Shown: positions 17,540-26,323, counted from the stretch's first letter. The stretch: DNA of 43,317 nucleotides from Candidatus Poribacteria bacterium (GCA_022823085.1 JAJDXV010000133.1:1-43317), one strand, 5' to 3'. Numbers and translations: made by a program. The notes: a model not told the origin generated them from the letters alone.

Positions 17540-19150
17540 CTACCGATCTGATGTGCGAATGCCCAAAGTAATGTAGTCCCCACCGCGATTATCTGGTAAC
17601 CTGACATAGAGGAGTACGCGCCTCTTATCCTGTGCTTTTAGTTGCTCGGCGATGCGGGAATACGACTCAAGGTCATCAACGGGCATCCATTCCAATTCTT
17701 GGATGAGATATCCGGGTTTGATGCCTTCTTTTTCGGCATCACTGCCGCGTTCAACTTGTCTAACAATAACGCCTTTTTCTCCCGAAGCATAGCCGTAACG
17801 TTTAGCAATCTCAGGGGTTAGGTCTTGGACCTGGAGCCCCGCCAAGGTTGCATCTTCTTTGTCTGCTTGCTCCACTATTGGAAGTTCCTCATCGGGTGAG
17901 ATTGAGGCGAGGTTTTCTTCTGTGCGCCTGCCTAATTTAACAGTCAGCTGTTTTTCTTTTCCGCCCTTTCGGATGACTGTCACTTCAACAGATTTACCAA
18001 TTTTTGTTGCGCCAACAATATGCCGCAAGTGATCCGAATCTTGGACTTGCTGCCCATCAAAAGTCACAATAACATCTCCGCGCTGGATCCCAGCTTTTTG
18101 AGCGGGGCTTTTCGGACCGACAACTTCAACGAGCACACCGCGTGGCATATCAAGGTTCAGTTTTTCCGCCAATTCATCACTCACGATCTCCATCCAAATG
18201 CCGAGCCAGCCGCGTTCCACCTTACCGTTTTCTATAAGTTGTGGTAGGATCTGTTGTGCCAGATTACTTGGAATAGAGAAACCGATGCCGATATTTCCCC
18301 TGAGAATGCTATTTGTGGCGATTAGGGTATTAATACCGACCAATTCGCCACGGATGTTAATCAACGCGCCGCCGCTGTTGCCCTGATTAATTGGTGCATC
18401 GGTTTGTATGAACTGTCCATAAGCCGTGAATCCTGTTCTGCCCTTCGCGCTAACAATGCCGCGCGTCACGCTTTGGGAATAGTTCAGCGGCGTTCCGATA
18501 GCGATAACCCACTCACCAACTTCAAGTGCATCTGAATCGCCGAACGGCAAGACTGGAAGTGCTTTAGCATCAATTTTAATAACAGCTAAATCGCTACCAC
18601 CGACCTCACTCTGTGCATCATCACGTCCGACTAACTCGGCATCATACTCTTTTCCGTTTGATAAGGTCACCTTAATTGCATCGGTGCCTTCGATAACATG
18701 GTTGTTGGTGAGGATATACCCATCGTCACTGATAATTACGCCGGAGCCGATACCTCTGGCAGGGGCAGGCATTGGGTTAGGGTTCCGATCGGGTTCTGGA
18801 AAAACACGTCTGAATGGGAATTCATCACCGAAAAAGCGTCTAAGTATATCTTCTTCTTCAGGTGTTAATTGATTTCTTTGTGATGTCACAATCCTATTTC
18901 GTCTTGTTTGTGTCGTAATCTGGACAACTGCTGGACGTGTCTGTTTCACTAAATTAATAAACGCTCGGTTTGCCCGCTCTAAGTGCAGGAAATCGTCGGA
19001 TGTTTGAAGTGTATCGTTCGTCTGTCCGATTGCGGTTTGTAGTGCGAACTCATCTGTATTCCAACCGATAACGAGTCCGGTGACGACGATGAGTGCTGCT
19101 AAAATCATAAGTACCCGTATAGGTTTCTGAAATGTCTGTCTGAGTTTCAT
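17540..19150 (-). CDS. HtrA/Deg family periplasmic serine protease with two PDZ domains
   Basis: A 536-aa DegP/HtrA-type protease for envelope protein quality control. There is an N-terminal membrane segment or signal (residues 10-30). The trypsin-like domain has the catalytic triad His151 (LTNNHVIEG), Asp187 (GSDLAVIKI) and Ser259 (QGNSGGAL). PDZ1 covers about 305-410 (GWLGIWMEIV ... AGIQRGDVIVTFDG) and PDZ2 about 430-530 (EGIKPGYLIQELEW). The sequence between anchor and protease contains a proline-rich stretch (PEPDRNPNPMPAPA), probably part of the flexible LA loop. The start ATG has GGAGG upstream. The exact orthologue (degP, degQ or degS type) cannot be assigned; two PDZ domains argue against a DegS type. 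Confidence 0.95.
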   Translation of the reverse strand: MKLRQTFQKPIRVLMILAALIVVTGLVIGWNTDEFALQTAIGQTNDTLQTSDDFLHLERANRAFINLVKQTRPAVVQITTQTRRNRIVTSQRNQLTPEEEDILRRFFGDEFPFRRVFPEPDRNPNPMPAPARGIGSGVIISDDGYILTNNHVIEGTDAIKVTLSNGKEYDAELVGRDDAQSEVGGSDLAVIKIDAKALPVLPFGDSDALEVGEWVIAIGTPLNYSQSVTRGIVSAKGRTGFTAYGQFIQTDAPINQGNSGGALINIRGELVGINTLIATNSILRGNIGIGFSIPSNLAQQILPQLIENGKVERGWLGIWMEIVSDELAEKLNLDMPRGVLVEVVGPKSPAQKAGIQRGDVIVTFDGQQVQDSDHLRHIVGATKIGKSVEVTVIRKGGKEKQLTVKLGRRTEENLASISPDEELPIVEQADKEDATLAGLQVQDLTPEIAKRYGYASGEKGVIVRQVERGSDAEKEGIKPGYLIQELEWMPVDDLESYSRIAEQLKAQDKRRVLLYVRLPDNRGGDYITLGIRTSDR

Positions 19151-19190
19151 GGTATAGCCTCCAATGTGATTGATTTTTTTTTTTCGGAAA

Positions 19191-19214
19191 TTCCGGTCTC
19201 AGAGGTAACCGGAA
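19191..19214 (-). other. Hairpin in the htrA 5' region
   Basis: TTCCGGT (19191-19197) and ACCGGAA (19208-19214) pair around a 10-base loop, about 40 bases before the htrA start. On the minus strand an A-rich run follows it, so it is not a terminator for the minus strand. No plus-strand gene precedes it. Its role could be mRNA structure or a protein site. Confidence 0.35.
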
Positions 19215-19336
19215 CTGACTTTTTACAATTTTTTTGTGTTTACGTCATAGAGACACACCTATTGGAAAAAAAAGTTGCAAAAAAGTTGGGAAAAATTTGG
19301 TGTATCTGAAAGGGTATGCTGTGTAGCGATTTTTGC

Positions 19337-19687
19337 TCATTCTCTACGTGAGATCCGATCCACATGTTCACGGACGATATGTTCGGGACAGAGCCTTATA
19401 AAGAGCCATGTTCCGGGAACGAGAATCACAAGGACACCGACGATAATATCGTCAAATCGGCCGATGATCGGCAGAAAATCGAAATCGAGCGGATTTATTA
19501 AATAGAGAATAGCGAAAGCGATTGCGAATAGTTCGACGCAGATAAAGATCGCTTTTCGATAGATCGGAACGCGTTCATCGTTAAACAGCCGCCACGCGAG
19601 TTTAACGAAATTTGGGAAATGGAGGAGTAGGCGGAAAAAACGAAAAGAACCGAGTCTTTTACCACCAAAGAAAAAAGGGTTCATCAT
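19337..19687 (-). CDS. DUF1232 (YkvA-like) small membrane protein
   Basis: A protein of about 116 aa with the DUF1232 signature: a short stretch before (NDERVPIYRKAI), a membrane helix (ELFAIAFAILYLI), then NPLDFDFLPIIGRFDD and a second helix (IIVGVLVILVPGTWLFI). The function of the family is unknown. An in-frame TTG at 19705 with AAAGG upstream is an alternative start, adding six residues. The gene lies upstream of htrA on the same strand, 186 bp away. Confidence 0.8.
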   Translation of the reverse strand: MMNPFFFGGKRLGSFRFFRLLLHFPNFVKLAWRLFNDERVPIYRKAIFICVELFAIAFAILYLINPLDFDFLPIIGRFDDIIVGVLVILVPGTWLFIRLCPEHIVREHVDRISRRE

Positions 19688-19776
19688 GATGTAACAGTTT
19701 ATCAAAGCTGCCTTTTATATGCAAATCAAATTTTTTGTGATGTTTGAATTAGGGTTTTCGGAATTAAAGGATTATC

Positions 19777-19805
19777 TTGACCGGTCAATTGTTTTCTGGT
19801 ATAAT
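19777..19805 (+). promoter_or_regulatory. Promoter of the sugar isomerase/epimerase-like gene
   Basis: TTGACC (19777-19782), 17-base spacer ending TGG, TATAAT (19800-19805): sigma70 with extended -10. Initiation near 19812 gives a leader of about 34 bases containing AAGGAG. Confidence 0.8.
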
Positions 19806-19845
19806 ACTCTCCGCAAATAGCATAAGCCAATTGTAAGGAGACATT

Positions 19846-20631
19846 ATGGCAACACAAAACGCGCTGTCTGCGAAACAGATCGCAGCGCAGCTGTATACCG
19901 TTAGGGAATTTACCAAAACCGAAGCCGATATTGCGGAAACGATGAAGAAGGTTCGACATCTCGGATATGAGGCGGTGCAATGTTCTGCACTCGGTCCGAT
20001 TGAACCCGCAGCATTGAAAAACATCGTTGACGGTGAGGGTATCCGTATCATCGCGACGCATACGAGTTATGACCGGATGCGTGATGAACCGCAAGCCGTC
20101 ATTGATGAACATCAATTATGGGGCTGTAAGCACGCCGCAATCGGTGGTCTTCCCGGTGAATACCGTACGACTGAAGGGTATGCGCGGTTCGCGAAGGAAG
20201 CCTCCGAAGTCGCTGCCCGACTCGCTGAGGGCGGATTAACTTTTTCTTATCACAATCACAGTTTTGAGTTGGAACGTTATGACGGACGGACAGGGTTGGA
20301 AATTCTGTATGCCGAGAGCGATCCGAAGTATTTTAAGAGCGAGTTGGATACGTACTGGATTCAACACGGTGGCGGTGATCCGACAGCTTGGATCCGTCAG
20401 TTGAAAGGACGCGCTGACATCATCCATCTCAAAGATATGGCGATGCAAGGTTCTACCCAACGTTATGCTGAAGTCGGTGAGGGTAACCTTAATTGGCCGT
20501 CCATTTTAGATGCCTGTATCTATGCGGGCGTGGAGTGGTACATCATTGAGCAGGATACCTGCTATGAACGGGATCCGTTTGAGAGTTTAGGTATCAGTCT
20601 TAGGAACTTGAAAGAGATGGGTTTTGCGTAG
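19846..20631 (+). CDS. Sugar phosphate isomerase/epimerase-like (xylose isomerase-like TIM barrel) protein
   Basis: A 261-aa protein of the AP-endonuclease-2/xylose-isomerase-like TIM-barrel superfamily. It opens with AAQLYTVREF and GYEAVQCSALG and continues with FSYHNHSFELE, ELDTYWIQHGGGDP and DIIHLKDM. A late metal-ligand region follows (EVGEGNLNWPSIL, WYIIEQDT). Glu in FELE, Asp in LDTYW, His in YHNH and IHLKD, and Glu in IIEQD match the usual divalent-metal ligands. The substrate is unknown; relatives act on inositol derivatives, tagatose/psicose or hydroxypyruvate. It is cytosolic (no signal peptide). The start ATG has AAGGAG eight bases upstream. It appears monocistronic, with a hairpin after the stop. 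Confidence 0.88.
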   Translation: MATQNALSAKQIAAQLYTVREFTKTEADIAETMKKVRHLGYEAVQCSALGPIEPAALKNIVDGEGIRIIATHTSYDRMRDEPQAVIDEHQLWGCKHAAIGGLPGEYRTTEGYARFAKEASEVAARLAEGGLTFSYHNHSFELERYDGRTGLEILYAESDPKYFKSELDTYWIQHGGGDPTAWIRQLKGRADIIHLKDMAMQGSTQRYAEVGEGNLNWPSILDACIYAGVEWYIIEQDTCYERDPFESLGISLRNLKEMGFA

Positions 20632-20659
20632 CATCGTAGATTAGGTGCTATATTGAGGT

Positions 20660-20682
20660 GGGGCGGTAAACCCGCCCCCTAC
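20660..20682 (-). repeat. REP-like GC hairpin with CTAC tag
   Basis: GGGGCGG (20660-20666) and CCGCCCC (20672-20678) pair around TAAAC and are followed by CTAC (20679-20682). The position, 30 bases after the isomerase stop, would allow it to protect or end that transcript, but the nearest T run is too far for a standard intrinsic terminator. Confidence 0.5.
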
Positions 20683-20702
20683 GAAAGAAAACACATTTTT
20701 AT

Positions 20703-20731
20703 TTGACTTTCAATATGAGTTATGATACAAT
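20703..20731 (+). promoter_or_regulatory. Promoter of tRNA-Pro (and possibly hom)
   Basis: TTGACT (20703-20708), 17-base spacer, TACAAT (20726-20731). Initiation near 20738 would leave a 5' trailer of about 18 bases to be removed by RNase P. A perfect TATAAT at 20748-20753 is too close to the mature tRNA end to serve as its -10. Confidence 0.65.
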
Positions 20732-20755
20732 TAAATGGATTATTCTGTATAATAA

Positions 20756-20829
20756 CGGGGCGTGGCGCAGCCCGGAAGCGCGCTTGAATGGGGTTCAAGA
20801 GGTCGCTGGTTCGAATCCAGTCGCCCCGA
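20756..20829 (+). tRNA. tRNA-Pro(GGG)
   Basis: A cloverleaf can be drawn by eye. The acceptor stem CGGGGCG pairs with CGCCCCG, the D stem is GCGC/GCGC and the anticodon stem is CTTGA/TCAAG. The loop is ATGGGGT, with anticodon GGG at its centre. The T arm is GCTGG-TTCGAAT-CCAGT with one G-T pair, and the discriminator is A. The CCA end is not encoded. GGG reads CCC and CCU proline codons. The gene sits 80 bases ahead of hom. Confidence 0.93.
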
Positions 20830-20908
20830 TTTTTGATATGCAATCCGGTTTGCCAGTGTTGTGCCGTGTGGCGCGCGATCCATGGCAAAGAAAGGAGGGG
20901 TAGTCGTA

Positions 20909-22231
20909 GTGAACAAATCGTGCATTAATGTTGGTATCTTAGGCTGGGGTACCGTCGGTACCGGTGTTTCTAAAATTTTATTGAACCAGAATGCGCTTAT
21001 TGCTAAAAATAGTGGCGTTGAATTATCATTAAAAAAAATCGTTAAACGGACGCTCCCTGCGTCGCGGGAAGGTGTTGAACTCCCGGCGGATTGCTTGACA
21101 ACGGATTCGACAGAGGTTGTTGACAATCCTGATATTGATATTGTCGTTGAGCTCATCGGTGGTGTCTCAGAATCCCATACACTTATTAGCCGTGCGCTCC
21201 GAAACGGTAAGCATGTCGTCACAGCGAATAAAGCCCTCCTCGCCGAGCACGGTGCTGAATTGTTCCAACTCGCTGCCGAGTATCGCGTTAGTCTTAATTT
21301 TGAGGCGAGTACTGCTGGTGGTATCCCGATTATTAAAACGCTGCAAGAGAGTTTCGCGGGCAACCAGATTCATTCGCTTTACGGTATCGTGAACGGGACG
21401 TGTAACTACATTTTGACAGAGATGCATGAGCGCAGTGTTGATTTCTCGGATGTTCTGGGAGCGGCGCAAGAGATGGGGTATGCCGAAGCTGATCCGACAC
21501 TGGACGTTGAAGGCATCGATGCTGCGCAGAAGCTCATCCTTCTGATTGCGCTTGCCTACCGCAGCAATATTTCTCTATCGCAATTCTATGTTGAAGGTAT
21601 TACCGACATCACGCAAAAAGAGATTCAATATGCGCGCGAGCTGGGTTATGTGATTAAGTTGCTCGCTATTGCGAAGCTCGGGACGGGTAACCGTGTAGAG
21701 GCGCGGGTGCATCCGACCTTGGTGCCGGAGCGTAGCCTGTTAGCGAATGTTGGTGGCGCGTTTAATGCGGTCTGCGTTATCGGTGATGCGGTTGGTCCGA
21801 CGCTCTTTTTTGGACAGGGAGCCGGTGAGATGCCGACAGCGAGTGCAGTTGTTGCGGATATTATTGATGCTGCGAAATCTGTGCAGCAAGGTGTGAGTGC
21901 CTCAATTTCGCGAGCATGGCTTGCCGGTTCACAATCGGAAGTCGATGTTTCACCTATTGACGATATAGAGACGCGTTACTACCTCCGTTTTGTGGTGGCT
22001 GACCGTCCTGGGGTTCTCGCAAAAATCGGTACGATCTTAGGGAATTGGCAGATTAGTATTGCCTCTGTTATCCAGAAGGATCCACACGGTATGGAGACTG
22101 TGTCGCTCGTGATGCTGACGCATAGTGCGCGGGAGAAGAACATGAAGTCTGCACTTGCGGAGATCCATACACTTGAAGCCGTGAAAGGGGAGACGAAACT
22201 TATTCGGATTGAAGAAGAGGTCGATTTTTAA
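20909..22231 (+). CDS. hom: Homoserine dehydrogenase
   Basis: A 440-aa NAD(P)-dependent homoserine dehydrogenase, reducing aspartate semialdehyde to homoserine for threonine and methionine synthesis. The nucleotide-binding loop is GILGWGTVGTG near the N-terminus. The family signature follows, with VVTANKALLAEHG, FEASTAGGIPII, the NGTCNYILTEM block, AEADPTLDVEGIDAAQKL and the catalytic-domain lysines. A C-terminal ACT domain (YYLRFVVADRPGVLAKIG onward, about the last 90 residues) suggests feedback control by an amino acid, usually threonine. The GTG at 20909 is chosen because AAAGGAGGGG lies just before it. An in-frame ATG at 20882 lacks a ribosome-binding site. It starts 79 bases after the tRNA, with no separate promoter seen. 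Confidence 0.95.
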   Translation: MNKSCINVGILGWGTVGTGVSKILLNQNALIAKNSGVELSLKKIVKRTLPASREGVELPADCLTTDSTEVVDNPDIDIVVELIGGVSESHTLISRALRNGKHVVTANKALLAEHGAELFQLAAEYRVSLNFEASTAGGIPIIKTLQESFAGNQIHSLYGIVNGTCNYILTEMHERSVDFSDVLGAAQEMGYAEADPTLDVEGIDAAQKLILLIALAYRSNISLSQFYVEGITDITQKEIQYARELGYVIKLLAIAKLGTGNRVEARVHPTLVPERSLLANVGGAFNAVCVIGDAVGPTLFFGQGAGEMPTASAVVADIIDAAKSVQQGVSASISRAWLAGSQSEVDVSPIDDIETRYYLRFVVADRPGVLAKIGTILGNWQISIASVIQKDPHGMETVSLVMLTHSAREKNMKSALAEIHTLEAVKGETKLIRIEEEVDF

Positions 22232-22325
22232 TGTATCGTTAACGTTTGGGTATGACTGCGTATTATCAGTTTATCCTTGTATAGCAAGGAAAACCTAAAG
22301 ACTGCCTGACAGATTTGAGGTGGAA

Positions 22326-22877
22326 ATGGAAACAAAAGAAGATGTCAGAGATACGTTAGTGTTCGATATGAAAGACCTTAGACATGAGGACTTCAAGGCG
22401 TTTGAAGCACTTGTGCCGCCTGCGTCCCTCGGTTTGGCGTACGAAGAGGTAGAATTCATTGAACCGTTGTCATGTTCGGTCCAACTCTTTCGTCAAGGGA
22501 ACGACAATGTCTATGTTGCGGCTGATGTTGAGACGAAGATTTCGGTGGAATGCCGCCGCTGTATCAGTCCGTTTGAGGTAGATATAAGGACGACGCTTGA
22601 ATTGTTATTTGTTGTCGGTAGCGAATCGTTGGAACAGAGAGAGGCTGATGAGCGCTATTATGACGGTGAGACTTTAGATATTTCGGAAGATGTTCGGCAG
22701 GGGCTGATTCTTGATATGCCGGTGTGGTTCCTGTGTTCCGAAATGTGTAAGGGTCTATGCTCGCACTGTGGTGTGGAATTGAATCATGAGGTATGTTCTT
22801 GTGAGACAACAGAGGAGCCGGCGGTCCTTGATTCTAATCCGTTTTCGGTTCTGTCAAAAATGCTGGAAAACAATTGA
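22326..22877 (+). CDS. DUF177/YceD-like protein, large-subunit ribosome associated
   Basis: A 183-aa YceD (DUF177) protein. It shows the conserved VECRRCISPFE and, near the C-terminus, Cys pairs (CSEMCKGLCSHCG, CSC) typical of bacterial members outside the enterobacteria. The family is nearly always immediately upstream of rpmF, as here, and has been linked to 23S rRNA accumulation in E. coli and plants. The ATG at 22326 is preferred over the GTG two codons earlier because GAGG (22317-22320) is spaced for it. Confidence 0.88.
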   Translation: METKEDVRDTLVFDMKDLRHEDFKAFEALVPPASLGLAYEEVEFIEPLSCSVQLFRQGNDNVYVAADVETKISVECRRCISPFEVDIRTTLELLFVVGSESLEQREADERYYDGETLDISEDVRQGLILDMPVWFLCSEMCKGLCSHCGVELNHEVCSCETTEEPAVLDSNPFSVLSKMLENN

Positions 22878-22953
22878 AGTGAAACGTACATTTACCGAAC
22901 CCCATTTAACCAAACCGCGAGGAATGATTAGGAAATTTTTAAGGAGATGAACC

Positions 22954-23148
22954 ATGGCGCATCCGAAACGGAAAACGTCAAAATCGAAAAAAAGAATGCG
23001 ACGGAGCCATCACGCGCTCCACGACAAAGCGACAAGTGTCTGTTTATATTGCGGCGAGACGATTGTCTCGCATCGTGTTTGTTCGGAATGTGGGCATTAT
23101 AATGGCCGTCCCGTGTTAACCAAATCCACCGACGAGGCGAATGCTTAA
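22954..23148 (+). CDS. rpmF: 50S ribosomal protein L32
   Basis: A 64-aa zinc-ribbon L32. It has the basic N-terminus (MAHPKRKTSKSKKRMRRSHH) and two CxxC pairs (CLYCG ... CSECG). The preceding AAGGAGATGAACC gives a strong ribosome-binding site, and further upstream AACCAAACCGCGAGGAA resembles the leader seen before rpoC and fusA. It is followed after 25 bases by fabH. Confidence 0.97.
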   Translation: MAHPKRKTSKSKKRMRRSHHALHDKATSVCLYCGETIVSHRVCSECGHYNGRPVLTKSTDEANA

Positions 23149-23173
23149 CGCCTGAGACTTCAAGAGAGAACTA

Positions 23174-24169
23174 ATGACGCAACTTCGACATGCAGCCATC
23201 ACAGGAACAGGTTCTTACCTTCCTGAACGGGTTGTTACCAACTATGACCTTGAGAGAATGGTGGATACAAGTGACGAATGGATTCGTCAACGTACGGGGA
23301 TCGTTGAGCGACGTATTGCTGATGATGATATTGCCACCTCCGATCTTTGTGTAAATGCTGCACGATGGGCTATAAAGCGCGCGAATATTGATCCGCTTGA
23401 TATTGAGCTGATTCTTGTTGCGACTGTTACCCCGGACACGTTTTTTCCATCAACGGCGTGTTACGTCCAGAAGGGCATCGGTGCGAAAAACGCTGCTGCG
23501 ATGGATTTGTCTGCCGCGTGTGCCGGTTTTCTTTACGGATTGGATTTAGCCGATGGGCTGATTAAATCTGGACGCTATAATACAGTTCTTGTCGTTGGTG
23601 GCGAGGTATTTAATAATATCGTTGACTGGGATGATCGGAGTACGTGTGTCCTCTTTGGAGATGGTGCGGGTGCTGCGGTTGTAGAAGCGACAGATGAACC
23701 GAAAGGGGTCCTTGCGTCTTATATCGGCTCCGATGGTGACTATGCCGATATTAATTTGCTTGGGATTCCTGCGGGTGGGTCCAGGATGCCGATTACGGAG
23801 GCAGCCATTGACCAGAAACTTGACAAACTTAAGATGAACGGCAGAGAGGTTTTTAAACTCGGTGTCCGGCTTATGCCGGAAGCTGCTCAGCGCGTTTTAA
23901 GTGAAGCAGAGGTCAGCGTTGAGGAGATAGATCTTTTGATCCCACATCAAGCGAATTTGCGGATCATTGAAGCGGTGGGTGATAGGCTCGGCATGCCGCG
24001 TGAGAAGGTTTATATTAACGTTGATAGATATGGGAACACTTCCGCAGCAACGGTGATCATTGCTTTAGATGAGGCGATCCGTGAGGGACGTGCGAAACCG
24101 GGGGACCTGCTGCTGTTTGTAACTTTTGGTGCAGGTTTAACATGGGGCAGCACACTTCTACGGTTGTAG
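23174..24169 (+). CDS. fabH: 3-oxoacyl-ACP synthase III (KAS III)
   Basis: A 331-aa initiating condensing enzyme joining acetyl-CoA and malonyl-ACP. The catalytic triad is Cys116 (DLSAACAGFLYGL), His258 (IPHQANLRI) and Asn288 (RYGNTSAA). The glycine-rich FGDGAGAAVV and the C-terminal FGAGLTWGS are in place. It lies directly after rpmF, whereas many bacteria have plsX between the two. It leads the fab cluster. Confidence 0.97.
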   Translation: MTQLRHAAITGTGSYLPERVVTNYDLERMVDTSDEWIRQRTGIVERRIADDDIATSDLCVNAARWAIKRANIDPLDIELILVATVTPDTFFPSTACYVQKGIGAKNAAAMDLSAACAGFLYGLDLADGLIKSGRYNTVLVVGGEVFNNIVDWDDRSTCVLFGDGAGAAVVEATDEPKGVLASYIGSDGDYADINLLGIPAGGSRMPITEAAIDQKLDKLKMNGREVFKLGVRLMPEAAQRVLSEAEVSVEEIDLLIPHQANLRIIEAVGDRLGMPREKVYINVDRYGNTSAATVIIALDEAIREGRAKPGDLLLFVTFGAGLTWGSTLLRL

Positions 24170-24170
24170 T

Positions 24171-24226
24171 CAGTTGTCAGAAACGGACTTTTTGATTAAG
24201 TCATACTCCTTTTTACTTGACAACTG
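24171..24226. repeat. Intergenic inverted repeat, fab-cluster family copy 1
   Basis: CAGTTGTCAG (24171-24180) and TTGACAACTG (24217-24226) can pair at nine of ten positions, with a smaller GACTT/AAGTC stem inside. The text TCAGAAACSG followed by a T run recurs in the fabG-acpP gap, and a variant (TCGGAAAC) occurs after acpP. It fills most of the 117-bp fabH-fabD gap together with GCCGAGAGCCA/GCCGGGAGCCA direct repeats. Confidence 0.55.
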
Positions 24227-24286
24227 ATAACGAATTCAGCCGAGAGCCATTTTTACTGAAAGCCGGGAGCCATTCATCAAAAGAAA

Positions 24287-25225
24287 ATGACACAATTGGC
24301 ATTCATTTTTCCAGGACAGGGTTCACAACGGGTCGGCATGGGCGCGGAATTCGCGCGCAGCTACCCGGTCGCTGATGCTATCTTCCAAGAGGCTGATGCA
24401 GTACTTGGACGGGCGTTGCGTCAACTCTGTTTTGAAGGACCGGAAGCAGACTTAAAACAGACCGAAAATACACAACTGGCGATCTTGGTCTGTAGTGTCG
24501 CGACGTTCCGCGTTTTAGAGACATTCGGTATTGCTCCGAGTGTGGTTGCTGGTCATAGTCTGGGTGAATACGCCGCACTTGTAGCGGCGGGGGTTCTTGA
24601 CTTTTCGGATGCGTTACGTTTGGTACAGGCACGCGCAAGTTATATGGCGGAAGCAGGAGAGACGCAGCAGGGTACGATGGCAGCGATCCTCGGAATGGAA
24701 ACCGAGCAACTCCAACAGTTCTGTGATACGGTTGATGGGATTGTGAATATCGCCAATTATAATTGTCCTGGGCAGTTGGTAATCTCTGGCGAAGTCGCGG
24801 CTGTGAATCGTGTTGTCTCGCGGGTTAAAGCGGAAATCGGTGAGAGACGGTGTCGGCTTTTGCCGGTAAGTGGTGCGTTTCATTCGCCGCTTATGGCACC
24901 GGCGCAGCAGAAATTCGGTGCTGTGCTCGGCTCGGTAACATTGCATCCGCCGAAGCTCGCTATCGCTATGAACGTAACCGGTAGGTTTGCGACGGATGTG
25001 GATGACATTCGGCAGCTCTTATTTCAACAGATAACGAAGTCTGTGCAGTGGGAGCGAACGTTACAGACTATCGCAGAGAGCGGTATCACGGATTTTGTAG
25101 AGGTTGGACCGGGAAAGGTCTTGTCCGGTTTAGTGAGACGGACGCTTCCTGACAGTCGTGCTATGAATGTTGAAGACGTTAAGACGTTGTCCGTTGTAAC
25201 GGATGAATATGGAGATGGTAAATAA
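24287..25225 (+). CDS. fabD: Malonyl-CoA:ACP transacylase
   Basis: A 312-aa transacylase loading malonyl groups onto ACP. It opens with FIFPGQGSQRVGMG. The nucleophile is Ser91 in GHSLGEYAAL, the catalytic His199 lies in SGAFHSPLM, and the C-terminal FVEVGPGKVLSGL motif is present. The family length is normal. Its last bases overlap the first possible starts of fabG, pointing to one transcript. Confidence 0.97.
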   Translation: MTQLAFIFPGQGSQRVGMGAEFARSYPVADAIFQEADAVLGRALRQLCFEGPEADLKQTENTQLAILVCSVATFRVLETFGIAPSVVAGHSLGEYAALVAAGVLDFSDALRLVQARASYMAEAGETQQGTMAAILGMETEQLQQFCDTVDGIVNIANYNCPGQLVISGEVAAVNRVVSRVKAEIGERRCRLLPVSGAFHSPLMAPAQQKFGAVLGSVTLHPPKLAIAMNVTGRFATDVDDIRQLLFQQITKSVQWERTLQTIAESGITDFVEVGPGKVLSGLVRRTLPDSRAMNVEDVKTLSVVTDEYGDGK

Positions 25226-26003
25226 GATGGATGGGACCTTGGGACAGGTTGCTTTTAGAGGAGATCTGTTAAGCGGTAAGACAGCAATTGTTACGGGTGC
25301 GTCGCGCGGTATTGGTGCAGCAATTGCACATAGACTCTGCGAAACCGGTGCAAACGTCGTTCTCTGCTCGCGTTCTGCTGAGTCAGTTGCACAGATCGCT
25401 GATACACTCCAGGATAAAGGTTACACGGCTTTTTCAACGGCAGCCGACATTTCACGAAAAGAGGATGTTGAATCCCTGATTGAAAAAACGATTGAGCAGT
25501 TCTCGGGAGTTGATATTCTCGTGAATAATGCCGGGATTACGCGTGATATGTTGCTCATGCGCCTCAAAGATGAAGATTGGGACGCTGTGTTACAGACGAA
25601 TTTAACTGGCACGATGTATTGCACGCGTGCTGTTCTACGTCCGATGATACGCCAGAAGAGCGGACGAATTATCAACATTTCGTCAGTTGTTGGATTAATG
25701 GGCAACGCGGGACAAGCGAATTATGCTGCTGCGAAAGCAGGTATCATCGGCTTGACGAAGGCGACTGCGAAAGAGGTTGGTGCTCGCGGTATTACTGTAA
25801 ACGCTATAGCACCGGGGTTTATCACGACAGATATGACTGCACAGATACCGGAAAAGAATCAGGAACAACTACTTGAACTCATCCCACTACGGGAGTTTGG
25901 GCATCCAGAAGATGTGGCAGACGCTGTCTGTTTTTTAGCATCGGATGCTGCGCGCTATATTACCGGCCAAACCCTTCAGGTTGACGGTGGCATGGTGATG
26001 TAA
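25203..26003 (+). CDS. fabG: 3-oxoacyl-ACP reductase
   Basis: A short-chain dehydrogenase of up to 266 aa that reduces beta-ketoacyl-ACP with NADPH. The cofactor loop is TGASRGIGAAIA. Further motifs are NNAG(ITRDMLLMRM-like), the Ser in NISSVVGLMGN, YAAAK with the catalytic Tyr and Lys, and the C-terminal ITGQTLQVDGGMVM. Several in-frame ATG codons exist (25203, 25209, 25215, 25227). The last begins one base after the fabD stop with GGAG 12 bases upstream, so the true start may be 25227 and the overlap only apparent. Confidence 0.95.
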   Translation: MNMEMVNKMDGTLGQVAFRGDLLSGKTAIVTGASRGIGAAIAHRLCETGANVVLCSRSAESVAQIADTLQDKGYTAFSTAADISRKEDVESLIEKTIEQFSGVDILVNNAGITRDMLLMRLKDEDWDAVLQTNLTGTMYCTRAVLRPMIRQKSGRIINISSVVGLMGNAGQANYAAAKAGIIGLTKATAKEVGARGITVNAIAPGFITTDMTAQIPEKNQEQLLELIPLREFGHPEDVADAVCFLASDAARYITGQTLQVDGGMVM

Positions 26004-26005
26004 TT

Positions 26006-26056
26006 TATCGGCTTCCGGCTATCAGAAACCGAGAGATTTTTTGCTGACAGCCGATA
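26006..26056. repeat. Intergenic inverted repeat, fab-cluster family copy 2
   Basis: TATCGGCT (26006-26013) and AGCCGATA (26049-26056) are perfect inverted repeats. A second, overlapping pair GGCTATC/GATAGCC offers an alternative fold. It carries the same TCAGAAACCG and T-run interior as the copy before fabD and occupies most of the fabG-acpP gap. Confidence 0.55.
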
Positions 26057-26089
26057 GCCATAATTTTATAGGAGATCAGAAAAACGCTT

Positions 26090-26323
26090 ATGGCAACAAA
26101 TCAAGAACGCCTTATCGAAATTATTGCTAAACAACTTGGTGTTGACGAAGATAATGTTACACCGGATGCTTCTTTTATGGAAGACTTGGGTGCTGACTCG
26201 CTTGATACGGTTGAACTGGTTATGGCACTTGAAGAGGAATTCGACATCGAGATCCCGGATAGTGATGCGGAGAAGATTCAGACGGTTCAAGATGCGTTGA
26301 GTTATCTTGACGAGCACGTATAG
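26090..26323 (+). CDS. acpP: Acyl carrier protein
   Basis: A 77-aa acidic ACP, the carrier for fatty-acid synthesis. The phosphopantetheine attachment site is Ser37 in [16 protein letters not shown]. The four-helix pattern and length are typical. AGGAGA lies about 15 bases upstream of the ATG, a wider spacing than normal. It is placed between fabG and fabF as in many bacteria, but with repeat-filled gaps on both sides. Confidence 0.97.
   Translation: MATNQERLIEIIAKQLGVDEDNVTPDASFMEDLGADSLDTVELVMALEEEFDIEIPDSDAEKIQTVQDALSYLDEHV

Noticed and set aside
20748..20753. TATAAT directly before tRNA-Pro as its -10
   Set aside because: It ends two bases before the mature tRNA, so initiation would fall inside the tRNA; the promoter at 20703-20731 fits better.
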